In this document: piece by piece, positions 18,194 through 26,604 of the stretch
How the letters are laid out: the number at the start of each line of letters is the position of its first letter
Numbering within the stretch: the stretch's first letter is position 1
Assembly (NCBI GenBank): GCA_963931615.1
Contig: OZ007032.1
Coordinates: forward strand, 1,302,001 to 1,366,000
Source: Coprenecus sp902388455
GTDB lineage: Bacteria; Bacteroidota; Bacteroidia; Bacteroidales; UBA932
DNA length: 64,000 bases
Reading direction: 5' to 3'
Notes under the pieces: generated by a model
The model's database searches: none
What the model saw: the letters and a program-made list of their open reading frames with translations, nothing else
Told to the model about the DNA's origin: nothing
Made by a program: the position numbers and the translations under genes

Positions 18194-19569
18194 GACAGGC
18201 TGAAGCCCAGTTCCGTCAGCTGGACAGCCGCCCGCCCAGACCTCCGAAACTCTTCGTACTGGACACCAACGTGATCCTGCATGACAGCAGGTGCATCTTC
18301 AACTTCCAGGACAATGACATCTATATCCCTGTAAGTGTCATCGAGGAGCTGGACAAGTTCAAGAAAGGGGACGACAACCTCGGGTTCAACGCCAGGGCCT
18401 TCGTCCGCGCTCTGGACAAAATATCGGACAACACCCTCTTCGACCGGGGTATCAGCCTCGGCAAGGACCGCGGTCACATCAAGATAGAGATGGGACACGG
18501 CTACACAGGCCAGATAAGGGACTCGCTTATCGACGACATCCCCGACCACCGCATCATAGCCACCGCCATCTGGCTGCGGGACAACAACCCTGACCGCAAG
18601 GTGATACTCGTAACCAAGGACATGAACATGAGGCTCAAGGCCAAGGCCCTAGGTCTCATGGCCCAGGATTATCTCTCCGACAAGGTGCAGGAGGAGCGTG
18701 TGGTCAGAACCGAGAAGGAAGTACTCACTGTACGCAACATGAAGGACGAGTCCATCCGGAAGATCAGGGAGTCTGCCGAAGGTGTGCCTTTCGCCCAGGT
18801 CGGAATCCGGCGCAGACCGGCACCCAATCAGTACTACAAGATATACGACAGCGCCAAAGGCCTTACACTGGCCAGATACGATGACCGCGACAAGACCATA
18901 GTTAGAGTCAAGCCTCAGACCGCCTACGGAATCTCTCCGCGCAACGATGAGCAGACCCTGGCCATGGACGCTGTCATGAATCCGGACATCAAGCTGATAG
19001 CCCTTACAGGCAGGGCCGGTACCGGAAAGACCCTCATAGCCCTGGCCGGAGCACTTGCGCAGTCCGGCAACTACGAGCAGATACTCCTCTCCCGCCCCGT
19101 CATCCCGCTCAAGAATCAGGAACTAGGTTTCCTGCCCGGCTCGGTGAACGACAAGATCGGCCCCTACATGCTGCCCCTGTTCGACAACCTGGCCGTGATA
19201 AAGAGCTGTTTTTCGTCCACCAGCAAGGAAGTAATCAAGATAGAGGATATGCTCCGCCGTGAGAAACTGATTATCAACCCGCTGGCATATATCCGCGGAC
19301 GAAGCCTCAGCAATGTCTTCTTCATCGTGGACGAGTCCCAGAATCTCACCCCGCACGAAGTAAAGACCATCATCACCCGTGCAGGTGAAGGCACCAAGAT
19401 CGTCTTCACCGGAGACATCTACCAGATCGACCAGCCCTACCTGGACTTCTACTCCAACGGTCTGACCCACCTCTGCGACAAATTCTTCGGCCAGAGCGTC
19501 TTCGCCCATATCAATATGGTGCGGGGCGAGCGCAGCCAGCTGTCAGAGCTTGCCGGCAAACTCCTGTAA
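18175..19569 (+). CDS. PIN-PhoH fusion protein (predicted RNase/ATPase)
   Basis: Two-domain 464-residue protein. The N-terminal PIN nuclease domain begins at LFVLDTNVILHD (Asp30) and carries further acidic residues in SVIEELDKF and LVTKDMNM. The C-terminal PhoH domain has a P-loop GRAGTGKT (about 280), ending with the region around ITRAGEGTKIVFTGD. This YlaK/PhoH2-like arrangement is thought to couple ATP-driven RNA unwinding to cleavage. The ATG lies inside purL, so it is very likely read from the same transcript. The stop codon is part of the left arm of palindromic element C. Confidence 0.92.
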   Translation: MARKTIRQAEAQFRQLDSRPPRPPKLFVLDTNVILHDSRCIFNFQDNDIYIPVSVIEELDKFKKGDDNLGFNARAFVRALDKISDNTLFDRGISLGKDRGHIKIEMGHGYTGQIRDSLIDDIPDHRIIATAIWLRDNNPDRKVILVTKDMNMRLKAKALGLMAQDYLSDKVQEERVVRTEKEVLTVRNMKDESIRKIRESAEGVPFAQVGIRRRPAPNQYYKIYDSAKGLTLARYDDRDKTIVRVKPQTAYGISPRNDEQTLAMDAVMNPDIKLIALTGRAGTGKTLIALAGALAQSGNYEQILLSRPVIPLKNQELGFLPGSVNDKIGPYMLPLFDNLAVIKSCFSSTSKEVIKIEDMLRREKLIINPLAYIRGRSLSNVFFIVDESQNLTPHEVKTIITRAGEGTKIVFTGDIYQIDQPYLDFYSNGLTHLCDKFFGQSVFAHINMVRGERSQLSELAGKLL

Positions 19570-19691
19570 TTCTTGCCAGAATGGGCCGAATCCTGCGTTG
19601 TCTTCGGCTCCTGACTCGGTCATTTACGCCCAGTAAACTCCCTCGCCAGGAGCCTCGACGCCTTGCATTCAGCCCATTCTGGCAAGAATTA
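19567..19691. repeat. Extended palindromic element C (20-bp perfect arms, nested hairpins)
   Basis: Arms 19567-19586 and 19672-19691 are perfect reverse complements and include the TAA stop of the PIN-PhoH gene. Inside are an 8-bp stem GGCTCCTG/CAGGAGCC and a central TTTAC-GCCCA-GTAAA hairpin, so the whole 125 bp folds as one nested cruciform or RNA hairpin. The core differs from elements A and B. It has no terminal T-run on either side, so simple Rho-independent termination is uncertain. Confidence 0.85.
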
Positions 19692-19780
19692 TGATACACA
19701 TCTACTGGTCCTCTGGCGGAAACAATATTCATTTTCCTAAATATTTTTAACTGCCTTATAGGGTTTTTGTGAAAAATCGT

Positions 19781-19788
19781 TATTTTTG
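19781..19788 (+). promoter_or_regulatory. -7 box (TATTTTTG) for ppdK
   Basis: TAnnTTTG match 54 bp before the ppdK ATG, downstream of element C. Confidence 0.5.
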
Positions 19789-19841
19789 CGCCTCAACAGT
19801 TTACGGTCTTTGACTCAAACCAATATTTTATTTTATATTTT

Positions 19842-22562
19842 ATGTCAAACAAAAGAGTTTATTTCTTTGGAGGAAAAGAGGCCGAAGGAAACGGTTCTAT
19901 GAGAAACCTCTTGGGCGGTAAAGGCGCGAACCTCGCCGAAATGTGCACGCTCGGAATGCCCGTACCCGCGGGATTCACCATCACCACCGAATGCTGCACG
20001 GAGTATTACAATCTGGGATGCAAGTATCCCGCAGAACTCGAAAAGGAAGTCAACGATGCTCTCTCACGCGCAGAAAGCATGATGGGCCGCAAGTTCGGGG
20101 ACAAGGACAACCCTCTCCTCGTATCCTGCCGCTCCGGCGCACGCTCATCCATGCCCGGCATGATGGAGACCGTACTCAACATAGGTCTTTGCTCAGCGAC
20201 CATACCCGGTATGATCGCCAAGACCGGCAATCCCCGCTTCGTCTACGACGCATACCGCCGTCTGATCATGATGTACTCGGACGTGGTAATGGAGAAGGCC
20301 GAGGGCATCGAGCCCGCAGAGGGCCAGGGTATCAGGGTCCAGCTCGACAGGATGCTGGGCGACCTGAAAGCGAAGAAAGGCTACAAGAGCGACACAGACC
20401 TGACCGAGGAAGACCTCAAACAGCTCTGCGCAGACTTTAAGGTACGCGTAAGGCAGGTACTCGGCAAGGAGTTCCCTGACAATGCATACGAGCAGCTCTG
20501 GGGCGGTATCGGAGCCGTGTTCAAATCCTGGAACGGCAAGCGTGCCATCGCCTACCGCCGCATCGAGGGCATACCCGATGACTGGGGAACAGCCGTGAAC
20601 GTACAGGCCATGGTATTCGGAAACATGGGAGACAACTCCGCTACAGGCGTGGCCTTCTCCCGTAACCCCGCAACAGGTGAGAACAAGTTCTACGGAGAGT
20701 GGCTCATCAACGCCCAGGGCGAGGATGTCGTAGCCGGTATCCGCACCCCCAACCCCCTGAACGAGGCCACCAAGAACGAGCACAACCGCCATCTGGCCTC
20801 CCTCGAGACAGCCATGCCCGAGGTATACAAGGAACTGGACGAGATACAGAATCATCTCGAGAACCACTTCCACGACATGCAGGACATCGAGTTCACCATC
20901 CAGGACGGCAAGCTCTGGATGCTCCAGTGCCGCGTCGGCAAGAGGACAGGTCTGGCAGCCCTCAATATGGCCATGGACATGCTCCATGAAGGCCTTATCG
21001 ATGAGAAGACAGCCGTCATGAGAGTGGCCCCCGCCCAGCTCGACGAGCTCCTCCACCCTATCCTGAACCCCGCTGCTGAGAAGAAGGCCACCGTCATCGC
21101 ACAGGGTCTGCCCGCAGGTCCCGGCGGCTCTGTCGGCAAGATCGTCTTCACAGCCGAGGATGCCGTCGCCGCTGCAGAGCGCAAGGAGAAAGTGATCCTC
21201 GTCCGCGAGGAGACCAACCCCGAGGACGTGGAAGGCATGCGTGCCGCAGACGGTCTGCTCACAGCCCGCGGAGGTATGACCTCGCATGCAGCTCTGGTAG
21301 CCCGCGGATGGGGCAAGTGCTGCATCGTAGGCTGCGACGCCCTGCATATTGACCTTGAGGCCAAGACACTCACCATCAACGGCAAGACCTACCACGAAGG
21401 AGATGTATTCTCGCTCAACGGCTCCAAAGGCTTCGTTTACGACGTCGCAGTGGAGACCATGGACGCATCGGAGAATCCCCGTTTCGTAGAATACATGACC
21501 CTCGTAGACAAATACCGCCGGCTCGGTGTGCGCACCAACGCCGACACTCCCGAGGACGCAGCCCGCGCCCTGTCCTTCGGAGCAGAGGGCATCGGCCTCT
21601 TCAGGATAGAACACATGTTCTACGGAGCCAACTCCGAGGAGCCTCTGTCCAAGCTGCGCAAGATGATCCTCTCCAAAACTGAGGAAGAGAGAAAGGCCGC
21701 ACTGAACGAGCTCGAGCCTTACATCAAGGAGGCCGTGAAAGCCACCATGAAGGTGATGGACGGCAAGCCCGTAACCTTCCGTCTGCTCGACCCTCCTCTG
21801 CATGAGTTCGTACCTCAGACACCCGAAAAGGAAGCCGAGCTGGCCAAAGAACTGGGTGTGTCCATCGACGATATCCAGAAACGCGGAGAAAGCCTGCACG
21901 AGGTCAACCCCATGATGGGCCACCGCGGAGTACGTCTCGGCATCACCTATCCCGAAATCAGCGAGACCCAGTTCCGCGCCATCTTCGAGGCTACTGCCGA
22001 ACTCCTCAAGGAAGGCTTCGATCCCAAGCCTGAAATCATGATTCCCGTAACCATCATCGTCCGCGAGCTGGATTTCGAGAAGAAAATCTGCGACCGCGTA
22101 CACGACGAGGTGGAGAAAGCTACCGGCATGACCATCAACTACCTCTACGGTACCATGATCGAGATTCCGAGGGCTGCCCTGCTGGCCAACTTCATGGCTA
22201 AGACGGCACAGTTCTTCTCCTTCGGAACCAACGACCTGACCCAGATGACATTCGGTTTCTCACGCGACGACATCGGAGCCTTCATGGGCGACTATCTGGA
22301 GAACAAGCTCCTCGATGCCGACCCGTTCCAGACCATAGACGAGGAATCTGTCGGCAAACTTCTGGAAATAGGCGTTCATGGAGGCCGCAGCACCAACCCC
22401 AACCTCAAGGTAGGTATCTGCGGTGAGCACGGCGGAGACCCCGCATCGGTGGAGTTCTGCCACAAGATCGGCATGAACTACGTATCCTGCTCGCCTTTCA
22501 GAGTGCCCATCGCACGTCTGGCTGCGGCGCAGGCTGCAATTAAGAGCGGATTGAACAGGTAA
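19842..22562 (+). CDS. ppdK: Pyruvate, phosphate dikinase
   Basis: Interconverts pyruvate + ATP + Pi and phosphoenolpyruvate + AMP + PPi; in anaerobes it often supports a PPi-linked glycolysis. At 906 residues it has the usual three parts: N-terminal ATP-grasp domain (MRNLLGGKGANLAEM near the start, ACRSGA-type SCRSGARSSMPGM), the phosphohistidine swivel domain with catalytic His482 in GGMTSHAALVARG, and the C-terminal PEP/pyruvate barrel with Cys860 in GICGEHGGDP. All active-site motifs are intact. Single-gene unit with its own promoter and a clear terminator. Confidence 0.97.
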   Translation: MSNKRVYFFGGKEAEGNGSMRNLLGGKGANLAEMCTLGMPVPAGFTITTECCTEYYNLGCKYPAELEKEVNDALSRAESMMGRKFGDKDNPLLVSCRSGARSSMPGMMETVLNIGLCSATIPGMIAKTGNPRFVYDAYRRLIMMYSDVVMEKAEGIEPAEGQGIRVQLDRMLGDLKAKKGYKSDTDLTEEDLKQLCADFKVRVRQVLGKEFPDNAYEQLWGGIGAVFKSWNGKRAIAYRRIEGIPDDWGTAVNVQAMVFGNMGDNSATGVAFSRNPATGENKFYGEWLINAQGEDVVAGIRTPNPLNEATKNEHNRHLASLETAMPEVYKELDEIQNHLENHFHDMQDIEFTIQDGKLWMLQCRVGKRTGLAALNMAMDMLHEGLIDEKTAVMRVAPAQLDELLHPILNPAAEKKATVIAQGLPAGPGGSVGKIVFTAEDAVAAAERKEKVILVREETNPEDVEGMRAADGLLTARGGMTSHAALVARGWGKCCIVGCDALHIDLEAKTLTINGKTYHEGDVFSLNGSKGFVYDVAVETMDASENPRFVEYMTLVDKYRRLGVRTNADTPEDAARALSFGAEGIGLFRIEHMFYGANSEEPLSKLRKMILSKTEEERKAALNELEPYIKEAVKATMKVMDGKPVTFRLLDPPLHEFVPQTPEKEAELAKELGVSIDDIQKRGESLHEVNPMMGHRGVRLGITYPEISETQFRAIFEATAELLKEGFDPKPEIMIPVTIIVRELDFEKKICDRVHDEVEKATGMTINYLYGTMIEIPRAALLANFMAKTAQFFSFGTNDLTQMTFGFSRDDIGAFMGDYLENKLLDADPFQTIDEESVGKLLEIGVHGGRSTNPNLKVGICGEHGGDPASVEFCHKIGMNYVSCSPFRVPIARLAAAQAAIKSGLNR

Positions 22563-22585
22563 GATTCCGGTTCACACATAAGACA

Positions 22586-22624
22586 AAGGCTGTACCGAAG
22601 ACACATTACGGTGCAGCCTTTTTC
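22586..22624 (+). terminator. Rho-independent terminator of ppdK
   Basis: 13-bp stem (AAAGGCTGTACCG with CGGTGCAGCCTTT, one G-U pair), 11-nt loop, ending in TTTTT. It begins 24 bp after the ppdK stop. Confidence 0.85.
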
Positions 22625-22668
22625 AATAAAATAGTGTCACAATGCTTCTGTGAGTCCATTATTTTGCC

Positions 22669-22676
22669 TATATTTG
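22669..22676 (+). promoter_or_regulatory. -7 box (TATATTTG) for the exported-protein operon
   Basis: Perfect TAnnTTTG match 33 bp before the first ATG of the four-gene operon at 22.7-26.6 kb. No canonical TTG at -33. Confidence 0.55.
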
Positions 22677-22708
22677 TAATATATTGTAAATCCTAAATTG
22701 TAATTGAC

Positions 22709-23179
22709 ATGAAACGAATTCTTCTATTCTCACTCATGTGTCTGATCACAGCCACGGCATTCGGACAGGGAAAACTTATTGAAAGCAGCGAGGACAAGCG
22801 TCCAGTATGGATTAAAAGAAACGTAGACCGCTACGACATTATGAAAGTCGACCAGCAGAGTACCATAAGCCTTCAGGATGCCAGAGACAAGGCATTTGAG
22901 GAACTTACCAATTTTGCCATAAATGCCGTCTCCACATACCTGATGCGCACCCATGTCGAAGGAGCTGACGCGGCAGAAATCCACAACAAGGTTGCAAACT
23001 CACAGTATATCAAGAATATTTCTGAAATCACAGCTATTCAGACTTACTGGGAACACCGCCTGGTCAAGAAACAGGACGTCTACTACTACTACATTCTGTA
23101 CAACTTCAACGATACGGAGAAGAAAAAAGTAGCTCTCGAACTCAACAAGGATGACTTCCAGTCCAAACTCGAAGACTAA
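22709..23179 (+). CDS. Exported LPP20-like protein (first gene of operon)
   Basis: 156 residues with a signal peptide (about 1-19, cleavage near AFG-QGK). The mature part begins with a KRPVWIKRN segment and ends with QTYWEHRLVKKQDVYYYYILYNF. This pattern of an N-terminal Pro-x-Trp, a helical middle rich in Ala, and a C-terminal YWE...Y-YY strand resembles LPP20/FlgP-type domains. The same layout is seen in the N-terminal third of the fourth gene (24668), so the two look like paralogs. Function unknown. Probably periplasmic or outer-membrane associated. The fold assignment is by eye. Confidence 0.65.
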   Translation: MKRILLFSLMCLITATAFGQGKLIESSEDKRPVWIKRNVDRYDIMKVDQQSTISLQDARDKAFEELTNFAINAVSTYLMRTHVEGADAAEIHNKVANSQYIKNISEITAIQTYWEHRLVKKQDVYYYYILYNFNDTEKKKVALELNKDDFQSKLED

Positions 23180-23205
23180 GACTCACTCTATTAAATCACT
23201 CGAAT

Positions 23206-24174
23206 ATGAGAAAGCTCATACTTTCTGCGACAATACTTTTCTTGGCAACAACAGCCCTTTTCTCCCAAGCCAGGAAACCTGTCATCATGGTAATTCCAAG
23301 TGACGCTTACTGTACCCGCACAGGATTTGTCACCACATGGGAGGATGGAAACGGAAATACACAGACATCCCCGGACTACAGCAAAGCATTCATCTCAGAT
23401 GAAAATCTCAGACTTGCAATATCAGAACTCTCGGCAATCATGGCGCAGAGAGGATTCCCGCTCAAAGATCTCGAGCAAACCCTCAAAAGCCTTGAGACCC
23501 AGCAGACAGAAGCCGAGCTGTTCATGGGTTCAGGCGGCGGAACGATAGTTGAGTCTCCTTTGGACCGTATCAAGCGCACTGCCAAGGCCGATATTATCAT
23601 GGACCTGGATTTCAATCTGAAAACCCGCGGCCCCCAGAAATACATATCATTCAACCTCCGCGGAGTAGATGCCTACACCAACAAAGTAATAACTGCCGTC
23701 TCCGGAGACGGCAGTCCCTCGACCGCCGCCTCTGTCGGCCTTCTGCTGGAAGAAGCAGTGCTGAACTACATGGACTCATTCAATGCTGCACTTCAGGCAC
23801 ATTTCGATGACATGTTCACTAACGGCAGAGAAGTAACTATTTCCATCAGAATGACGGAGAACTGTCCTCTGACTATGAACGATGAGGTTGAGTTCCTTGG
23901 AGAAGTTGTTCTCCTTTCCGATGTTCTGGATTACTGGATGGACGAAAACACTGTAAACCACAGATTCTCCAGAGTATCAGGCGGAGACTATTTCGTTGAC
24001 TACGAACAGGTCCGCATACCGCTCTACAAAACAGTTCTAGGTAAGGAAAGAGCCATCGACACCAGGGCTTTTGCAATGGACCTTGCCAGATTCCTCAACA
24101 AAGAGCCGTTCAATCTTCCATACAAGATAAACGAACGCGGATTGGGAAGCGTATGGATTGTTCTTGGAGACTAA
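23206..24174 (+). CDS. Exported DUF6175-like, CsgG/TolB-N-like protein
   Basis: 322 residues with a signal peptide (about 1-20, cleavage near LFS-QAR). It reads like DUF6175 of Bacteroidetes: KPVIMVIPSDAYC at the mature N-terminus, an insertion rich in charged residues (SLETQQTEAELF), then AKADIIMDLDFNL and FNLRGVDAYTNKVI. The alternation of a strand, a helix pair and the line ADIIMDLDF followed by VDAYTNKVITAVSG matches the TolB-N/CsgG type fold, so it may be a component of an envelope ring or a binding partner. Intergenic gaps to its neighbours are 26 and 24 bp, typical of an operon. Confidence 0.6.
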   Translation: MRKLILSATILFLATTALFSQARKPVIMVIPSDAYCTRTGFVTTWEDGNGNTQTSPDYSKAFISDENLRLAISELSAIMAQRGFPLKDLEQTLKSLETQQTEAELFMGSGGGTIVESPLDRIKRTAKADIIMDLDFNLKTRGPQKYISFNLRGVDAYTNKVITAVSGDGSPSTAASVGLLLEEAVLNYMDSFNAALQAHFDDMFTNGREVTISIRMTENCPLTMNDEVEFLGEVVLLSDVLDYWMDENTVNHRFSRVSGGDYFVDYEQVRIPLYKTVLGKERAIDTRAFAMDLARFLNKEPFNLPYKINERGLGSVWIVLGD

Positions 24175-24198
24175 GTTGAATAAACAAATACCTGCATC

Positions 24199-24654
24199 AT
24201 GAAAAAATTCTTAATCCCCGTCATAATAATCATCTCAGCTATATTCAATGCAGGCGCACAAGAGCGTCTTACCGTGAGTGTAGCCCCCCCAGAAGGCATT
24301 ACACACGAAAATGCCGCAACTACCCTGACATCCAATCTCAAGCAAGCCCTCGTCCTCAATGACGCAGCTTCTGACAAAAGCCGTTTCGTTCTTAATTCCA
24401 AGGCTGCGGTAATTTCCAAAGACGTAACGGCAACGGCTCCTGTAATGTACGTTACAGAAATCGAGCTCTCGCTCTTCATCACAGACACAGTCACGGGAGA
24501 CGTTATCAGCCAGACCTCTTTTACAGTCAAAGGCATCGCAGACAATGACAAGTCTTCCTATATGGATGCGATCAAAAAGGTCAAGGCACGCGACCCCAAG
24601 CTCCGCGCTATGATCAGCCAGGCCAAGGAATACTTCGAAGAACATATTTATTAA
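24199..24654 (+). CDS. Small exported CsgG/TolB-N-like protein
   Basis: 151 residues with a signal peptide (about 1-20, cleavage near AGA-QER). The stretch SRFVLNSKAAVISKDVT, followed by APVMYVTEIELSLFI and FTVKGIADNDKSSYMDAIKKV, is the pattern seen in the small CsgG-like proteins of Bacteroidetes. It ends in a helix. No lipobox Cys is present, so it is likely soluble in the periplasm or attached through partners. Third gene of the operon, 13 bp before the large fourth gene. Confidence 0.6.
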   Translation: MKKFLIPVIIIISAIFNAGAQERLTVSVAPPEGITHENAATTLTSNLKQALVLNDAASDKSRFVLNSKAAVISKDVTATAPVMYVTEIELSLFITDTVTGDVISQTSFTVKGIADNDKSSYMDAIKKVKARDPKLRAMISQAKEYFEEHIY

Positions 24655-24667
24655 AATCACGACTACT

Positions 24668-26602
24668 ATGAAAACGATTAAAACTGTTATTTTCTCCATC
24701 ATGCTTCTTGTCGCGTCAGCCATGTCTGCTTCCGCACAGAAGAATGACTTTAAGGTAGAGGAAGCCAGTGCGAAGAGAATGCCCGAATGGGTCAATGCAG
24801 TTGAACAGGATTACCTTAACGTAACAGCTACGGCTGGAGACATTGAAGCGGCAAAAGCAGCTGTAATAGAGAATGTCAAGAAGCAGATCGCCCAGAGCAT
24901 CGCAACCAGGATAGTCTCCGAATCCAGTCTGACCACTTCTGCCATACAGAGCGGAGACAGCTTCAGCAAGACGCAGAACCTTGAATCCTCCATTCTTTCC
25001 CGCACCGCCAAGCTGCCTTTCATCGGAGAGATATCCTTATCCAAAGCTGCTGACTATTACTGGGAGAAAAGATATTACCGTTCCAGCGGCAGATACGAAT
25101 ATTTCTATGCCGTAAAATATCCTTTCAGCGAATTTGAGATGAAGAAACTCGTGATGGAGTATCAAGAGCATGACCGCGCCCTTAACGACAGGCTGTCACA
25201 GTTCCAGAACGGTCTGGACTTCATCACATCCATAGAGGATATAGGTGAGGAGCTCAATAACCTCCGGGCTTTCCTAGCCGAATTCGACACACAGGATTCA
25301 CGCTACAATCAGGTCCAAAGCATTTCCAATCAATACCGACAGCTGTATGACCAGATTACTGTAGACTGGTTTCAAGAAAAGAAAGGGACAGTGGTCGTGA
25401 GCCTGTCTCTGGCCGGAAGGAGCATATCCACAAGTCAGAGACCACAGATCAAGTCCAATTGCGCCTCACAGATATCATCCAGCTACGAGGGCAATTCCCT
25501 GGTGATTAAATATAACGACGAGAACTGTTACGAAGATGATGAAAACTGGCTGGAAGTCCGTTTCCGTGCTGGAAACAAATATATAACTGAAAAAATATAT
25601 TTCAAGAGTACGGTGGACATCTCACTTACCGGTGTCGTTTCTGATGCAGCTACCGGACAGCCGGTACCTTATGCAAGGCTTACGCTGATTCCTGGAGGCA
25701 AGACAGTCACCACAGCCCGCAACGGCCTGTATGTTTTCAATGATCTGCCTTCCGGCAGCTACTCCGTACAGGCTCTCAAGAACGGCTATCTCACGACAGA
25801 GACCTCTGCTGAAATATCTTCAGGCAACACCGTTAGAGCCGACATCATCATGACTCCTGACGGTTCTGCTCAAAGTCAACCTCAGATTCAAGAGGCCCGG
25901 ACAGAAACAACACAACCAGGGAAACCGGCACCCCAGGGCCAGCCGGCAGCAACTTCGGGACCGGACCCCCTCAATACTGTCCGTAACGGACTCGCCGCTT
26001 ATTTCCGCTTCAACAATACCACCAGAAGCGAAGTGTCAGCCATACAAGGCAACCCTATCAACAATCCTCAATACACAACAGAGAGCGCGGACGGCACACA
26101 GGCCATCGTCCTGAGTTCAATTGACGGAAGCCAGCTTTCCTTCCCCAAAACCCTGATTGCATATCCCAATATGAACTACAGCGTGACATTCTGGATGAAA
26201 GGATTTTCCGACGGACATGTATGGTCCATGGCCAGCGGCGATCAAAGATACAACTCTCCCAAACTCACGATCAAGGACGGAAAATTCTACCTGAACAACA
26301 GTTCCAACTACAACGGTTCCAGTTTCAACCATCCCCAGCTGGACTACAACTGGCACTTCATTGCAGTGGTTGTAAGAACTGAGGGCTACGATGTCTTCGG
26401 ATCCCTGTATATCGACGGAGTCCTGATAGACTCGATAAGCCTCTACGGCTACACCAAAAACACCTGCACTAAATTTCTTCTCGGAGGCGCCAGCGAATCA
26501 GGAGACAACGCCATTGACACGTATTTCGACAACCTTAGGATCTACAGTTCAAGAGCACTCTCAGATCAGGAGGTCGCCCAGATTTACATGTCTGAAAAAT
26601 AA
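24668..26602 (+). CDS. Exported LPP20-like protein with carboxypeptidase-regulatory-like and LamG-like domains
   Basis: 644 residues. Signal peptide about 1-23 (cleavage near ASA-QKN). Residues about 25-160 repeat the LPP20-like layout of the first gene (MPEWVNAVEQ, then ADYYWEKRYYRSSGRYEYFYAV). A helical linker (about 160-235) is followed by beta-rich segments. A CarboxypepD_reg-like domain follows at about 315-400 (ISLTGVVSDAATGQPVPYA). A Gln/Pro-rich linker leads to a C-terminal LamG/concanavalin-like domain (about 435-640; LAAYFRFNNT, VTFWMKGFSDGHVWS). Such C-terminal sandwiches usually bind glycans or proteins. The gene ends 2 bp before the convergent hydE stop. Confidence 0.7.
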   Translation: MKTIKTVIFSIMLLVASAMSASAQKNDFKVEEASAKRMPEWVNAVEQDYLNVTATAGDIEAAKAAVIENVKKQIAQSIATRIVSESSLTTSAIQSGDSFSKTQNLESSILSRTAKLPFIGEISLSKAADYYWEKRYYRSSGRYEYFYAVKYPFSEFEMKKLVMEYQEHDRALNDRLSQFQNGLDFITSIEDIGEELNNLRAFLAEFDTQDSRYNQVQSISNQYRQLYDQITVDWFQEKKGTVVVSLSLAGRSISTSQRPQIKSNCASQISSSYEGNSLVIKYNDENCYEDDENWLEVRFRAGNKYITEKIYFKSTVDISLTGVVSDAATGQPVPYARLTLIPGGKTVTTARNGLYVFNDLPSGSYSVQALKNGYLTTETSAEISSGNTVRADIIMTPDGSAQSQPQIQEARTETTQPGKPAPQGQPAATSGPDPLNTVRNGLAAYFRFNNTTRSEVSAIQGNPINNPQYTTESADGTQAIVLSSIDGSQLSFPKTLIAYPNMNYSVTFWMKGFSDGHVWSMASGDQRYNSPKLTIKDGKFYLNNSSNYNGSSFNHPQLDYNWHFIAVVVRTEGYDVFGSLYIDGVLIDSISLYGYTKNTCTKFLLGGASESGDNAIDTYFDNLRIYSSRALSDQEVAQIYMSEK

Positions 26603-26604
26603 TT

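Noticed and set aside
18175..19569. PIN domain protein as toxin of a toxin-antitoxin pair
   Set aside because: The PIN domain is fused to a PhoH ATPase in a 464-residue protein coupled to purL, with no antitoxin gene upstream.
20193..22103. 636-residue frame antisense to ppdK
   Set aside because: A shadow of a high-GC conserved gene; ppdK motifs are complete on the plus strand and the antisense product is rich in Gly, Val, His and Leu without domains.
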